64,000 nt of DNA from Oceanibacterium hippocampi (GTDB taxonomy: Bacteria; Pseudomonadota; Alphaproteobacteria; Sneathiellales; Sneathiellaceae), in contig NZ_FWFR01000004.1 of assembly GCF_900172325.1 (NCBI RefSeq), forward strand, positions 1-64,000. The letters are read 5' to 3'. The notes below the pieces were generated by a model, which was given only the letters and a program-made list of their open reading frames with translations, searched no databases and had not been told where the DNA came from. Below are positions 1 through 7,294 of this stretch, piece by piece. Both the position numbers and the translations under genes were made by a program. Position 1 is the stretch's first letter; every line of letters starts with the position of its first letter.

Positions 1-127
1 GCTGGTATAATCCCGCCAGGCGCCATTCCGCCCTCGGCTATCAGTCACCCATCAACTACGAAAGGAGCGCCCAAACGAGACTGGAATCCCCAAGCCCTTA
101 ACTGTCCACGAAACCGGGGGAACTCCA
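1..127 (+). mobile_element. Right end of an IS3-family insertion sequence
   Basis: The first 101 bases encode the C-terminus of an IS3-type OrfB transposase. The 26 bases after its stop codon end in CA at 126-127 and form a GC-rich terminal segment (TGTCCACGAAACCGGGGGAA at 103-122). IS3-family termini characteristically start TG and end CA, with the transposase stop a few tens of bases from the end. From base 128 the sequence is recognisably ABC-ATPase coding sequence, so the element boundary is placed at 127. The left end and target duplication lie outside the window. Confidence 0.8.
3..101 (+). CDS. IS3-family transposase OrfB, C-terminal fragment (5' end outside window)
   Basis: Reading from base 3 gives 32 residues and a TAA at 99-101. 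The segment WYNPARRHSALGYQSPINYE is the hallmark end of the integrase-core (DDE) domain of IS3-family OrfB proteins, whose usual form is YNxxRRHSALGYxSP. The DDE catalytic residues would lie upstream and are not visible. The fragment is too short for a group assignment within IS3. Confidence 0.85.
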   Translation, partial: WYNPARRHSALGYQSPINYERSAQTRLESPSP

Positions 128-1483
128 GACAAAGGCTCCATTACCGTCTTCGGGCGGCCGTACGCAGCCCGCTCATCGCTGGATGCCCATGCGGCGGGCA
201 TCCAGACGGCCTTCCAGGAATTGACGCTAGTGGAGGACCTGTCGGTCGTCCGAAACCTGCTTTTTCCATATGAGCCAAGCAGTCGCTTAGGGTTGGTCTC
301 GCGCCGCGCGTCCTTCCGCGCAGCTGAGCGTATTCTCGCTTCGTTTGACGTGACCTCGATCTCCCCTCACTCAGAGATACGTGATCTTTCGTTATCGGAC
401 CGGCAGAAGATCGAAATCGTGCGCGCTGCGGCACGTTCACCACGTCTGCTACTGCTAGACGAGCCCACGTCTGCGCTTTCTGCGAGCGACGTCGAGTGGT
501 TGTACAATCTTGTCAGTCGCTTGAAGGAAAACGGTGTCGTCGTCGTCTTTATTTCCCATCGAATTTCCGAGATTCGCGATTTTTGCGACTCGATCTCCAT
601 TCTGCGGAACGGGCGGCATGTCGCGACGGAATCCAATGAGGACGTCAGCGATGCTCAGATCGTGAGGCTTGTCATCGGCCGCTCGCTTGACAGTGCATTC
701 CCGGAGAAACTCAAAGCGGCGACCGAGCGCGGCGTCTCTCAGCCAGTTCTGTCTGTTCGGGACCTGCATGTCGGCACAGCTGTAAATGGCACGAGCCTGG
801 AACTGCGGCGTGGCCAGATCCTGGGGCTCGCGGCTTTGGATGGCATGGGGCAAAGAGAACTCTATTCAGCGCTCTTTGGCATGGCTGTCGCGTTTCGAGG
901 GGAAATCAGGGTCGGTGAGAGGGAATTCAGGCCGACTTCGCCTCTTGATGCCATTCGGGCAGGCATTGGCTATGTTCCCTCCGACCGGCGCCGTGAGGGT
1001 GTGCTCGTCCGGCAGTCTGGCGCGCTCAATATGTCGCTTCCGGTTCTCGACGACTATGCGCAGTTCGGCGTCATCGACTGGCCTCGCCTGCGCGAGGCAA
1101 TCGCTCTTTATCTTGAGAAACTCAAGATTCATCCGCGGGCGCTTTACCGCGACGCGGGATCATTCAGCGGTGGCAATCAGCAGAAGATCGTGATCGCGAA
1201 GTGGCTTCTGGCAGGCCCACCAATACTGCTGATGAATGACCCGACGCGAGGCGTGGATGTGGGCACGAAGCTCGAGATCTTCACAATAATGCGCGAATTC
1301 GCTGACTCGGGTGGGGCGATTCTCTTTCATTCCACCGAGTTAAATGAACTAATTAATATGTGTGGCGAAGTTGTTGTCATGTACAAAGGAAGGTCGGTTG
1401 AAACAATATTCGATGAAGAACTCTCCGAAGAATATTTGATGCGCAGCATGCTGGGCGAAAATGCTAATGAATCCCGTGCGTAA
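128..1483 (+). CDS. Sugar-type ABC transporter ATP-binding protein, 5' end lost to IS3 insertion (broken gene)
   Basis: This is a RbsA/XylG/MglA-type protein with two nucleotide-binding domains, normally about 500 residues. Homologous sequence starts right after the IS end, with a segment that normally follows Walker A by about 20 residues (DKGSITVFGRPYAARS, then AAGIQTAFQELTLVEDLSVV). The N-terminal Walker A is therefore missing. Still visible are the first-domain signature LSLSDRQ, Walker B LLLLDEPTSAL and switch ISHR, and the second-domain SGGNQQKIVIAKWL. The second Walker B reads LLMNDPTRGVDVG instead of the usual LLxDEPTRGxDVG. A TTG at 221 could start a 420-residue remnant, but it would lack the only canonical P-loop. 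The 3' end overlaps the permease gene. Confidence 0.75.
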   Translation, partial: DKGSITVFGRPYAARSSLDAHAAGIQTAFQELTLVEDLSVVRNLLFPYEPSSRLGLVSRRASFRAAERILASFDVTSISPHSEIRDLSLSDRQKIEIVRAAARSPRLLLLDEPTSALSASDVEWLYNLVSRLKENGVVVVFISHRISEIRDFCDSISILRNGRHVATESNEDVSDAQIVRLVIGRSLDSAFPEKLKAATERGVSQPVLSVRDLHVGTAVNGTSLELRRGQILGLAALDGMGQRELYSALFGMAVAFRGEIRVGEREFRPTSPLDAIRAGIGYVPSDRRREGVLVRQSGALNMSLPVLDDYAQFGVIDWPRLREAIALYLEKLKIHPRALYRDAGSFSGGNQQKIVIAKWLLAGPPILLMNDPTRGVDVGTKLEIFTIMREFADSGGAILFHSTELNELINMCGEVVVMYKGRSVETIFDEELSEEYLMRSMLGENANESRA

Positions 1484-3563
1484 TATTAGCAATCCCGGAA
1501 TGGGCCGGGAATCGGAGCTGCTAGCCGTTCGTGCTGCTTGGTTCGCGGTGAAGCCTGTGCTGCCAGTGTTGCTGGTGGCGATCTTGATGTTCGTCGCTGT
1601 CGTTCTACTCGGCGGGATCTCGCTGAGCTATTTTCAAGTCAGTTCCGCGGCTTCGGGCATGGCGCCGCTGGCGCTCGCTGCGATGGGTGAGACCGTAGTT
1701 ATCATCGTTCGTGGGTTCGATCTCTCAGCCGGAGCCATAGTCTCTCTGAGTAACGTGATTGTGGCGAGCCAAGCAGGCGACTCACCGGGCAATCAGATGC
1801 TTTGGTCGTGTCTGGCGGTTCTGGCGGCTGGTGGCGTCGGCGCTGTGAACGGCTATCTGATTGCCTATCGCCGTCTTCAACCGATCGTCGTCACATTGGC
1901 GACCATGTTCATGGTATCGGGAATCAACCTCATGATACTCCCGTTCCCGGGAGGGAACGTCCCGATAGGAACGTCGAACTTCTTTGCCGGCGATCTGGTG
2001 GAGGGCGTGGTTCCGGCTGCCGCAGTTCATGTCGTCGTCGCCCTTCTTATCTGGGCGGTAGTAAAGAAGACGCGCTTTGGCACCGCGCTGTACTCGGTGG
2101 GTGGAAACGAGGAAGCTGCCACGGCAAGAGGAATTCGAGCAGCTCGGACCAAATTCTTTTCATATGTCTTGGCGGGTCTGTTCTACGGTTATGGTGGGCT
2201 TCTGTTGTCGGCGAACACGGGTTCCGGCGACCCCCTGGGCGGAAACGCGTTGCTGTTGAGCATATTCGCTGCTGTTGTTATCGGCGGTACGCGACTTGGC
2301 GGGGGGCGAGGCGGATGCCTGGGAACCGTTCTGGCGGCCTTCATCCTAATGCAGATCAGTAGTCTCATGCTTGTTCTGAGTGTGTCGACAAATATTGCCC
2401 CGTTGTTTCAGGGTGTCATCGTGCTAGTGGCGATCGCGATCGCCTCGCTGCTATCAGGCAGTCCGGCGATGGCCACTTTAAGTGGTGTGCGTGCGACTCT
2501 CGCTGGAGCGTTTGGAGCACGTCGGTCGTTTCGCATGGAGCGTAAGATCAGAGTCCAGGAAGCGCTGAAACTGCCCGACAATGACGAACTGGCGGGGGGG
2601 CCGATACGGCGATTTCTGCTTCAGTACGGCGACAAGATGAAGATGATTGTGCCGGTCTATGTCCTTCTGGCGTGCGTGATTATTGCCAGTGCGCTGCTTC
2701 TTGGTTCGACCGTGCTGACTGTCAATTATTTCAACTCCCTGATGTTGTTGACGCTCATCACCGCGCTGCTGGCGCTTGGGCAGGGCATCGTCGTGATATC
2801 GGGTGGGATGGATCTTTCGGTGGGTCAGGCAGTGACCCTTTGCGGCGTGTTGGCCGCGGGCTTTTATGGCCAGTTCGGGCACATCGAGGGCATGGTTCCG
2901 CTGATATTTGTCGTGGTACTTGCTGTCGGGGCGCTGATAGGGGTGCTTAACGCCATCGGTGTCGTGTTTCTCGGCATCCCCGCCGTTATCATGACCATCG
3001 GTGCAAATGGCGTCCTGTCCGGCTTCACTCTCCTTTACACGAACGGCGTGCCCTCAGGAACCGTGCCCGAGTCGCTGCGTTGGCTGTTCGGTCGTGGATG
3101 GTACGGTTTCGCACCGGCGATCATGATTTTGTTCGCGCTTCTGGCCATCGGCTGGTTTCTAGTTTCGCGCACCCGTTTTGGCTGGCGCGTCCTGTCGGTC
3201 GGCAGCAATCCGGTAGTGGCCGGACTGTCGGGGGTTCCGGTTGCCCGCACCATAACGCTGGCGTTTGTTGTCAGTGGCCTGTGCTCTGCTTCAGCGGGAC
3301 TGCTTCTGATCGGCTACACCGGGTCAGCGGTCCTTAACATGGGCGAGGCGTATCTCCTGCCGGCACTGGCTGCCGTCTTTATGGGAGGTACGCTGGCGAC
3401 AGGCGGGAGAGGCCACTACCTCGGTATATTCGGTGGAGCCTTTCTGTTGACTGCTATCGGTATGCTGGTGACGGGGGCAGACTTGTCCCACGCTGTTCGT
3501 CAGATCGTTCTGGGCGCTGTTGTCCTGGCCGCAATACTGTTTCTCAACGAGAGTGAATCCTGA
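1461..3563 (+). CDS. Fused double permease of a sugar-type ABC transporter
   Basis: At 700 residues this is about twice the size of an RbsC/XylH-type permease. It contains two copies of the domain, at about residues 40-335 and 395-690. Each has the conserved permease signature: VRGFDLSAGAIVSLSNV in the first copy and VISGGMDLSVGQAVTLCG in the second. A hydrophilic linker at about 345-385 (RSFRMERKIRVQEALK) joins them. One polypeptide could thus supply both halves of the membrane channel. The ATG overlaps the end of the ATPase gene by 23 bases, which implies translational coupling; an in-frame ATG at 1467 is an alternative start. The solute is unknown because the binding protein is not in the window. 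Confidence 0.85.
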   Translation: MLMNPVRNISNPGMGRESELLAVRAAWFAVKPVLPVLLVAILMFVAVVLLGGISLSYFQVSSAASGMAPLALAAMGETVVIIVRGFDLSAGAIVSLSNVIVASQAGDSPGNQMLWSCLAVLAAGGVGAVNGYLIAYRRLQPIVVTLATMFMVSGINLMILPFPGGNVPIGTSNFFAGDLVEGVVPAAAVHVVVALLIWAVVKKTRFGTALYSVGGNEEAATARGIRAARTKFFSYVLAGLFYGYGGLLLSANTGSGDPLGGNALLLSIFAAVVIGGTRLGGGRGGCLGTVLAAFILMQISSLMLVLSVSTNIAPLFQGVIVLVAIAIASLLSGSPAMATLSGVRATLAGAFGARRSFRMERKIRVQEALKLPDNDELAGGPIRRFLLQYGDKMKMIVPVYVLLACVIIASALLLGSTVLTVNYFNSLMLLTLITALLALGQGIVVISGGMDLSVGQAVTLCGVLAAGFYGQFGHIEGMVPLIFVVVLAVGALIGVLNAIGVVFLGIPAVIMTIGANGVLSGFTLLYTNGVPSGTVPESLRWLFGRGWYGFAPAIMILFALLAIGWFLVSRTRFGWRVLSVGSNPVVAGLSGVPVARTITLAFVVSGLCSASAGLLLIGYTGSAVLNMGEAYLLPALAAVFMGGTLATGGRGHYLGIFGGAFLLTAIGMLVTGADLSHAVRQIVLGAVVLAAILFLNESES

Positions 3564-3582
3564 GAGGAAACGAGGTAATCCG

Positions 3583-4515
3583 ATGACGGGCGAAGTGGGC
3601 GACAAACGCGAACGTGACTTTCTGGGATACGGCATGAACAGGCCGGATCCGAAATGGCCGAACGACGCAAAGCTCGCGCTATCCTTCGTCGTGAATCTCG
3701 AGGAGGGCGCTGAGGATTCGTTCGAGGATGGGCAGCCAGTCAATGATAAACTGGGTGAATTCCAATCGATTCTTCCGGACGGTCAACGTGACCTGGCTAT
3801 CGAGCAGTTCCACGAGTACGGGCTGCGAGCCGGTGTCTGGCGCATACTGGATCTGTTCGATCGCTATGAGCGAAAAGTGACGTTCTATATGTGTGGCCGT
3901 GCCGTCGAGCGCACGCCGCAGGTGGCCGCGGAAATTGTCGCGCGCGGCCATGAGCCGGCACTTCACGGCTATCGCTGGTATTGCCACGCCCGCTTCGAGG
4001 ACTACGAGACCGAGAAACGAGAAATCGAAAAAGCGACTGAGATCATCGAGAATGTGACCGGCGAACGACCTCGCGGTTTCTACAGCATGTGGGCGCCGAG
4101 CTTGAACACGCGCACCATTCTGCAAGAGATGGACTTCGTTTACGACTCGAACGAATACAACGACGATCTGCCCTACTACCGGGCCGTTAGAGGCGGTCCC
4201 ATGCTGGTCGTCCCATACTCGCTGGACACGAACGATTTCAAGTTCATTGTCGGAGACCCGTTCGGGGCTCCCAGCGCTTTTCTTGAGTATCTCAAGCGTT
4301 CAGTTGAAGTTCTTATCGAGGAAGGCGAACGCGGCGGCCCCAAGTTGTTGAACATCGGGCTCCATTTGAGAATCGTTGGACGCCCCGGGCGGCTCTGGGC
4401 CATCCAGCAACTTCTGGAATACCTGAAGTCACTTGGCGACGACGTGTGGGTGGCGCGGCGGATCGATATCGCTCGCCACTGGCTGTCCACGAATCCGCCC
4501 GTCCAGGATACTTGA
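3583..4515 (+). CDS. PuuE-like polysaccharide deacetylase family hydrolase
   Basis: This 310-residue protein has the NodB-fold features of the allantoinase PuuE / cyclic-imide hydrolase branch: LSFVVNLEEGAEDS near the N-terminus, LHGYRWYCHA mid-protein and SLDTNDFKF downstream. Members of this branch act on ureide or imide C-N bonds rather than on sugars. I chose the ATG at 3583 because AGGAAACGAGG lies just upstream; an in-frame start at 3520 would run back into the permease gene. It sits 19 bases after the permease stop and 60 bases before the asparaginase gene, so it probably belongs to one catabolic unit that opens a ring and then removes the amide nitrogen. A paralogue is encoded at 35550-36440. 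Substrate unknown. Confidence 0.8.
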   Translation: MTGEVGDKRERDFLGYGMNRPDPKWPNDAKLALSFVVNLEEGAEDSFEDGQPVNDKLGEFQSILPDGQRDLAIEQFHEYGLRAGVWRILDLFDRYERKVTFYMCGRAVERTPQVAAEIVARGHEPALHGYRWYCHARFEDYETEKREIEKATEIIENVTGERPRGFYSMWAPSLNTRTILQEMDFVYDSNEYNDDLPYYRAVRGGPMLVVPYSLDTNDFKFIVGDPFGAPSAFLEYLKRSVEVLIEEGERGGPKLLNIGLHLRIVGRPGRLWAIQQLLEYLKSLGDDVWVARRIDIARHWLSTNPPVQDT

Positions 4516-4575
4516 ATACCCACGGGGCAGCGAGCGCCGCTCCGCCATTCCCGCAAACTCAGAAATGGCCATTTC

Positions 4576-5571
4576 ATGGGTTCGAAGATTGCAGTGTTGT
4601 CCCTTGGCGGGACGATTTCCATGACCGAGTCGAAATCCGGTGGCGTGGTGCCGACGCTTTCCGGGGAAGATCTGTTGAAGCAATTCGGCGTGGCCGATAC
4701 GCAGATTGAAGCGTCGGTGCATTCTGTTCGAAGCTTGGCTAGCGCGCAGCTTTCCCCGGCAGACTTGGTCGAAGTGGCTGCCAAAGCACGGGAAATCGCC
4801 CCCGAGGTTTCGGGTATAGTCATCACACAAGGCACGGATACAATCGAGGAAACCGCGTTCGCTCTCGACCTGTGGGGCCCGCGGGACATTCCGGTTGTGG
4901 TAACCGGTGCCATGAGGCACCCGGATGCACCGGGCTCGGATGGTGCTGCCAATTTTCGGGATGCAATCGTTGCGGCGTCCTGCAAGGAGTTGATCGGGCT
5001 TGGCACCGTCGTGGTCATGGACGGTGAAGTCCATGCCGCGCGGTTCGTAACCAAGAAGCACACGGCAACGGTACGGGCTTTCACCTCTTCCCCCATAGGC
5101 ATGCTCGGATGGGTCAAAGAAGGAGCGGTCGACGTCCTGGTAAACGGGCTGCGGCCCGAACTTCCCGCACTCGCGCCTCCATCTGTCGACAAGGCACTGC
5201 CGGACGTGGCGGTCCTGAAATCATGGCTCGGAGACGATGGCCGGTTGGCCGCGAGGCTGCCCGAGCTCGGATTTGCCGGAGCAGTCGTCGAAGGCATGGG
5301 CGGCGGACATGTCCATCCAGATATGGCCGAGCAGCTTCAGGCAGCGTCCCGGAAACTGCCCGTGATCATTTCCACGCGCGTCGTTGGTAGCCATGTCTTG
5401 GAAAGCACCTATGGATTTGTGGGCTCCGAGATTGACCTCCGTCGGCGTGGAATATTGTTGGGCGGCTGGCTTACGACGGGCAAGCTTCACCTGCTACTGG
5501 TCACGCTCCTCGCGACGGAGGCTTCAATCGATGAAATTCGGCAATCGCTGCAATGTTTCAGGGGAGGCTGA
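4576..5571 (+). CDS. L-asparaginase family protein
   Basis: This 331-residue protein carries both asparaginase catalytic segments: VLSLGGTISM with the first nucleophilic threonine, and VITQGTDTIEETAF with the second Thr-Asp pair. TGAMRHPDAPGSDG and TKKHTATVRAF supply further active-site residues, including the lysine. No signal peptide is seen, so it is probably cytoplasmic. Downstream of a PuuE-like hydrolase it may deamidate a half-amide rather than asparagine; that is an inference from position. It ends the lower-GC gene block. Confidence 0.85.
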   Translation: MGSKIAVLSLGGTISMTESKSGGVVPTLSGEDLLKQFGVADTQIEASVHSVRSLASAQLSPADLVEVAAKAREIAPEVSGIVITQGTDTIEETAFALDLWGPRDIPVVVTGAMRHPDAPGSDGAANFRDAIVAASCKELIGLGTVVVMDGEVHAARFVTKKHTATVRAFTSSPIGMLGWVKEGAVDVLVNGLRPELPALAPPSVDKALPDVAVLKSWLGDDGRLAARLPELGFAGAVVEGMGGGHVHPDMAEQLQAASRKLPVIISTRVVGSHVLESTYGFVGSEIDLRRRGILLGGWLTTGKLHLLLVTLLATEASIDEIRQSLQCFRGG

Positions 5572-5894
5572 TACGGTCAGGGACTGGTTCGATCGTGCCA
5601 TTGACGACCAGCAACATTTTCGGTGGCGCTGATAGTGACCCCGCATACGTCGTATCCCTAGTGGCATGTCGCATACGTAGAGATGCCGGTGTGGCTGCAC
5701 ACACCCTTTCCCGCTATCTCCGCCGAGGTTCCGAACGATTGGGCCTGTACCGTTATCAGGAGCGGGCCAAGGAAGCCACAGGCTGACTTCTGTTCGAGCG
5801 CGCGCGGATGATCCGTGTGCGGCGCTCGGACGTTGCCCCGTCTCTTCCACGCGCCTCGACTTTTATAAGCGAGTGCACAGTATCAACTCTCGCT

Positions 5895-5914
5895 GGTTGC
5901 GGGCCCCCGCAACC
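5895..5914 (+). other. Perfect 9-bp inverted repeat
   Basis: GGTTGCGGG and CCCGCAACC pair perfectly around two bases. No T-run follows. It stands 9 bases before the terminator-like hairpin, and the two could fold together. Confidence 0.5.
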
Positions 5915-5923
5915 ATCGACAGT

Positions 5924-5963
5924 GAACGCCCCGCAGGGAAACCCGCGGGGCGTTCGTCATTTT
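5924..5963 (+). terminator. Intrinsic terminator
   Basis: An 11-bp perfect stem (GAACGCCCCGC / GCGGGGCGTTC) with a 10-base loop is followed by GTCATTTT. It lies about 350 bases past the asparaginase stop and would end that transcript. The symmetrical stem could also work for transcripts from the right, but none is predicted from that side. Confidence 0.65.
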
Positions 5964-6087
5964 GCAGAACGGCTCAGTCCCGAGGTCGGATTGGCCTCGG
6001 CCCGCCTGATCTCCACTGGATGAAACCCGGGGGGCAGTTCAGTATGGGTGTCGCCGCGAACCGCACCAGGCTGCACCGTGAGGTCGG

Positions 6088-7179
6088 ATGTTTCTCGCTA
6101 TCACGACCGCAACCCTCCTGCTTCTGATCTGCACGCTATTGCCGTTGTGGCGAAATCCCCACTGGCTGGTGCGCGGCATGGATTTTCCACGCCTGCAATT
6201 CGGATTCTCGGCGGTCTTGTTGCTCGGTGCGCAGTACTTTCTGGTCCACGCGATCGAGTTCCGTATCGGCTTGATCGGCGTCACGCTTCTTTGCCTTGCC
6301 TGGCAGTTCTGGTGGATCCTGCCCTACACGCGGATCTGGCCCGCGGAGGTGAAGACGGCGGCGGACGCCGACGATAGCCGCCAGCTGAGCATCCTGACCG
6401 CCAATGTGCTCATGCCGAATCGAGCGGCCGGGAAATTGATCGCCCTCGTCCGAGAGCACCAGCCGGATGTGCTTGTCACCCTGGAGTCCGATCAATGGTG
6501 GGAGGACCAACTCTCTGCCGTCGAGAAGTTCATGCCGCACACGATCAAATGTCCACTGGATAACCTGTACGGCATGCATGTCTATTCGCGCTTGCCGATC
6601 CCGGAGGAGTCGATTGATTTCCTCGTGCAGGACGACGTTCCGTCCATGCATGCGTCAGTGACCTTGCGGAGCGGGGACAGCGTGCGTGTTCATTTCCTGC
6701 ATCCCGCCCCGCCCAGTCCGTCGGAGAATCAGGAATCTGCCGAGCGTGACGCGGAACTGGTCATCGTGGCCCGGAGCATCGCCGGGCGCGAGCCGGGCCC
6801 GGTTGTCGTCGCTGGCGATCTGAACGACGTCGCCTGGTCGGCAACCACGCGACTGTTCCGCAAACTGAGCGGGTTGCTCGATCCGCGCGTTGGCCGGGGC
6901 ATGTTCAATACCTATCACGCGGACTATCCGTTCATGCGCTGGCCGCTTGACCATCTTTTCCACAGCAAGCATTTCACCGTGCATTCGATCTCGCGCCTTC
7001 CGCACATCGGATCCGACCACTTCGCATTGTTGACGCGGCTCACGTTTTCACCGGCTCGGGGTGCCGATCAAGAGGGACTGGAAGCCGAGGCAGACGACCA
7101 GGCCATGGCGGACGAGATTGCCGATGAGAAGAATGTGGATGGTGCCGATGTGCCTCGACCTGGGGCCACGATACCATGA
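6088..7179 (+). CDS. Membrane-anchored endonuclease/exonuclease/phosphatase (EEP) family protein
   Basis: This 363-residue protein starts with about three membrane segments (residues 1-85, such as LGAQYFLVHAIEFRIGLIGV). The EEP domain follows at about 100-330: the metal-site start ILTANVLMPN, a glutamate in DVLVTLESDQ, VVVAGDLNDVAWS, and the terminal Asp-His pair in GSDHFALL. These are the usual Mg2+ and catalytic positions. The last 35 residues are acidic and low-complexity. Family members cleave phosphodiester or phosphoester bonds in DNA, lipids or small molecules; the substrate here is unknown. It is transcribed alone and convergent with the cyclase gene. Confidence 0.8.
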   Translation: MFLAITTATLLLLICTLLPLWRNPHWLVRGMDFPRLQFGFSAVLLLGAQYFLVHAIEFRIGLIGVTLLCLAWQFWWILPYTRIWPAEVKTAADADDSRQLSILTANVLMPNRAAGKLIALVREHQPDVLVTLESDQWWEDQLSAVEKFMPHTIKCPLDNLYGMHVYSRLPIPEESIDFLVQDDVPSMHASVTLRSGDSVRVHFLHPAPPSPSENQESAERDAELVIVARSIAGREPGPVVVAGDLNDVAWSATTRLFRKLSGLLDPRVGRGMFNTYHADYPFMRWPLDHLFHSKHFTVHSISRLPHIGSDHFALLTRLTFSPARGADQEGLEAEADDQAMADEIADEKNVDGADVPRPGATIP

Positions 7180-7294
7180 TGTCTCCGGCCCGCTTCGTTC
7201 ATGACGCACGGCGAGCGAAGACGGACTTGCACGCGGACAGCCGGGTCTTCGCGTCCTGTCTGGGCGAGGCCTGACGGTGGGTCACGCGCGACGC

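Larger units (their letters stand above)
5572..6087. other. Intergenic region without a recognisable gene
   Basis: About 500 bases separate the asparaginase gene from the next gene on the same strand. Short open frames here (for example about 77 codons from 5553) have no recognisable motifs. The only structures seen are two hairpins near 5895-5963. It may mark the border of the lower-GC block. Confidence 0.5.

Noticed and set aside
3520-3582. Longer N-terminus for the PuuE-like hydrolase
   Set aside because: It overlaps the permease gene and lacks a ribosome-binding site, whereas 3583 has AGGAAACGAGG just upstream.
5553-5786. 77-codon frame in the gap after the asparaginase gene
   Set aside because: No recognisable motif, overlaps the asparaginase 3' end, and no ribosome-binding site.
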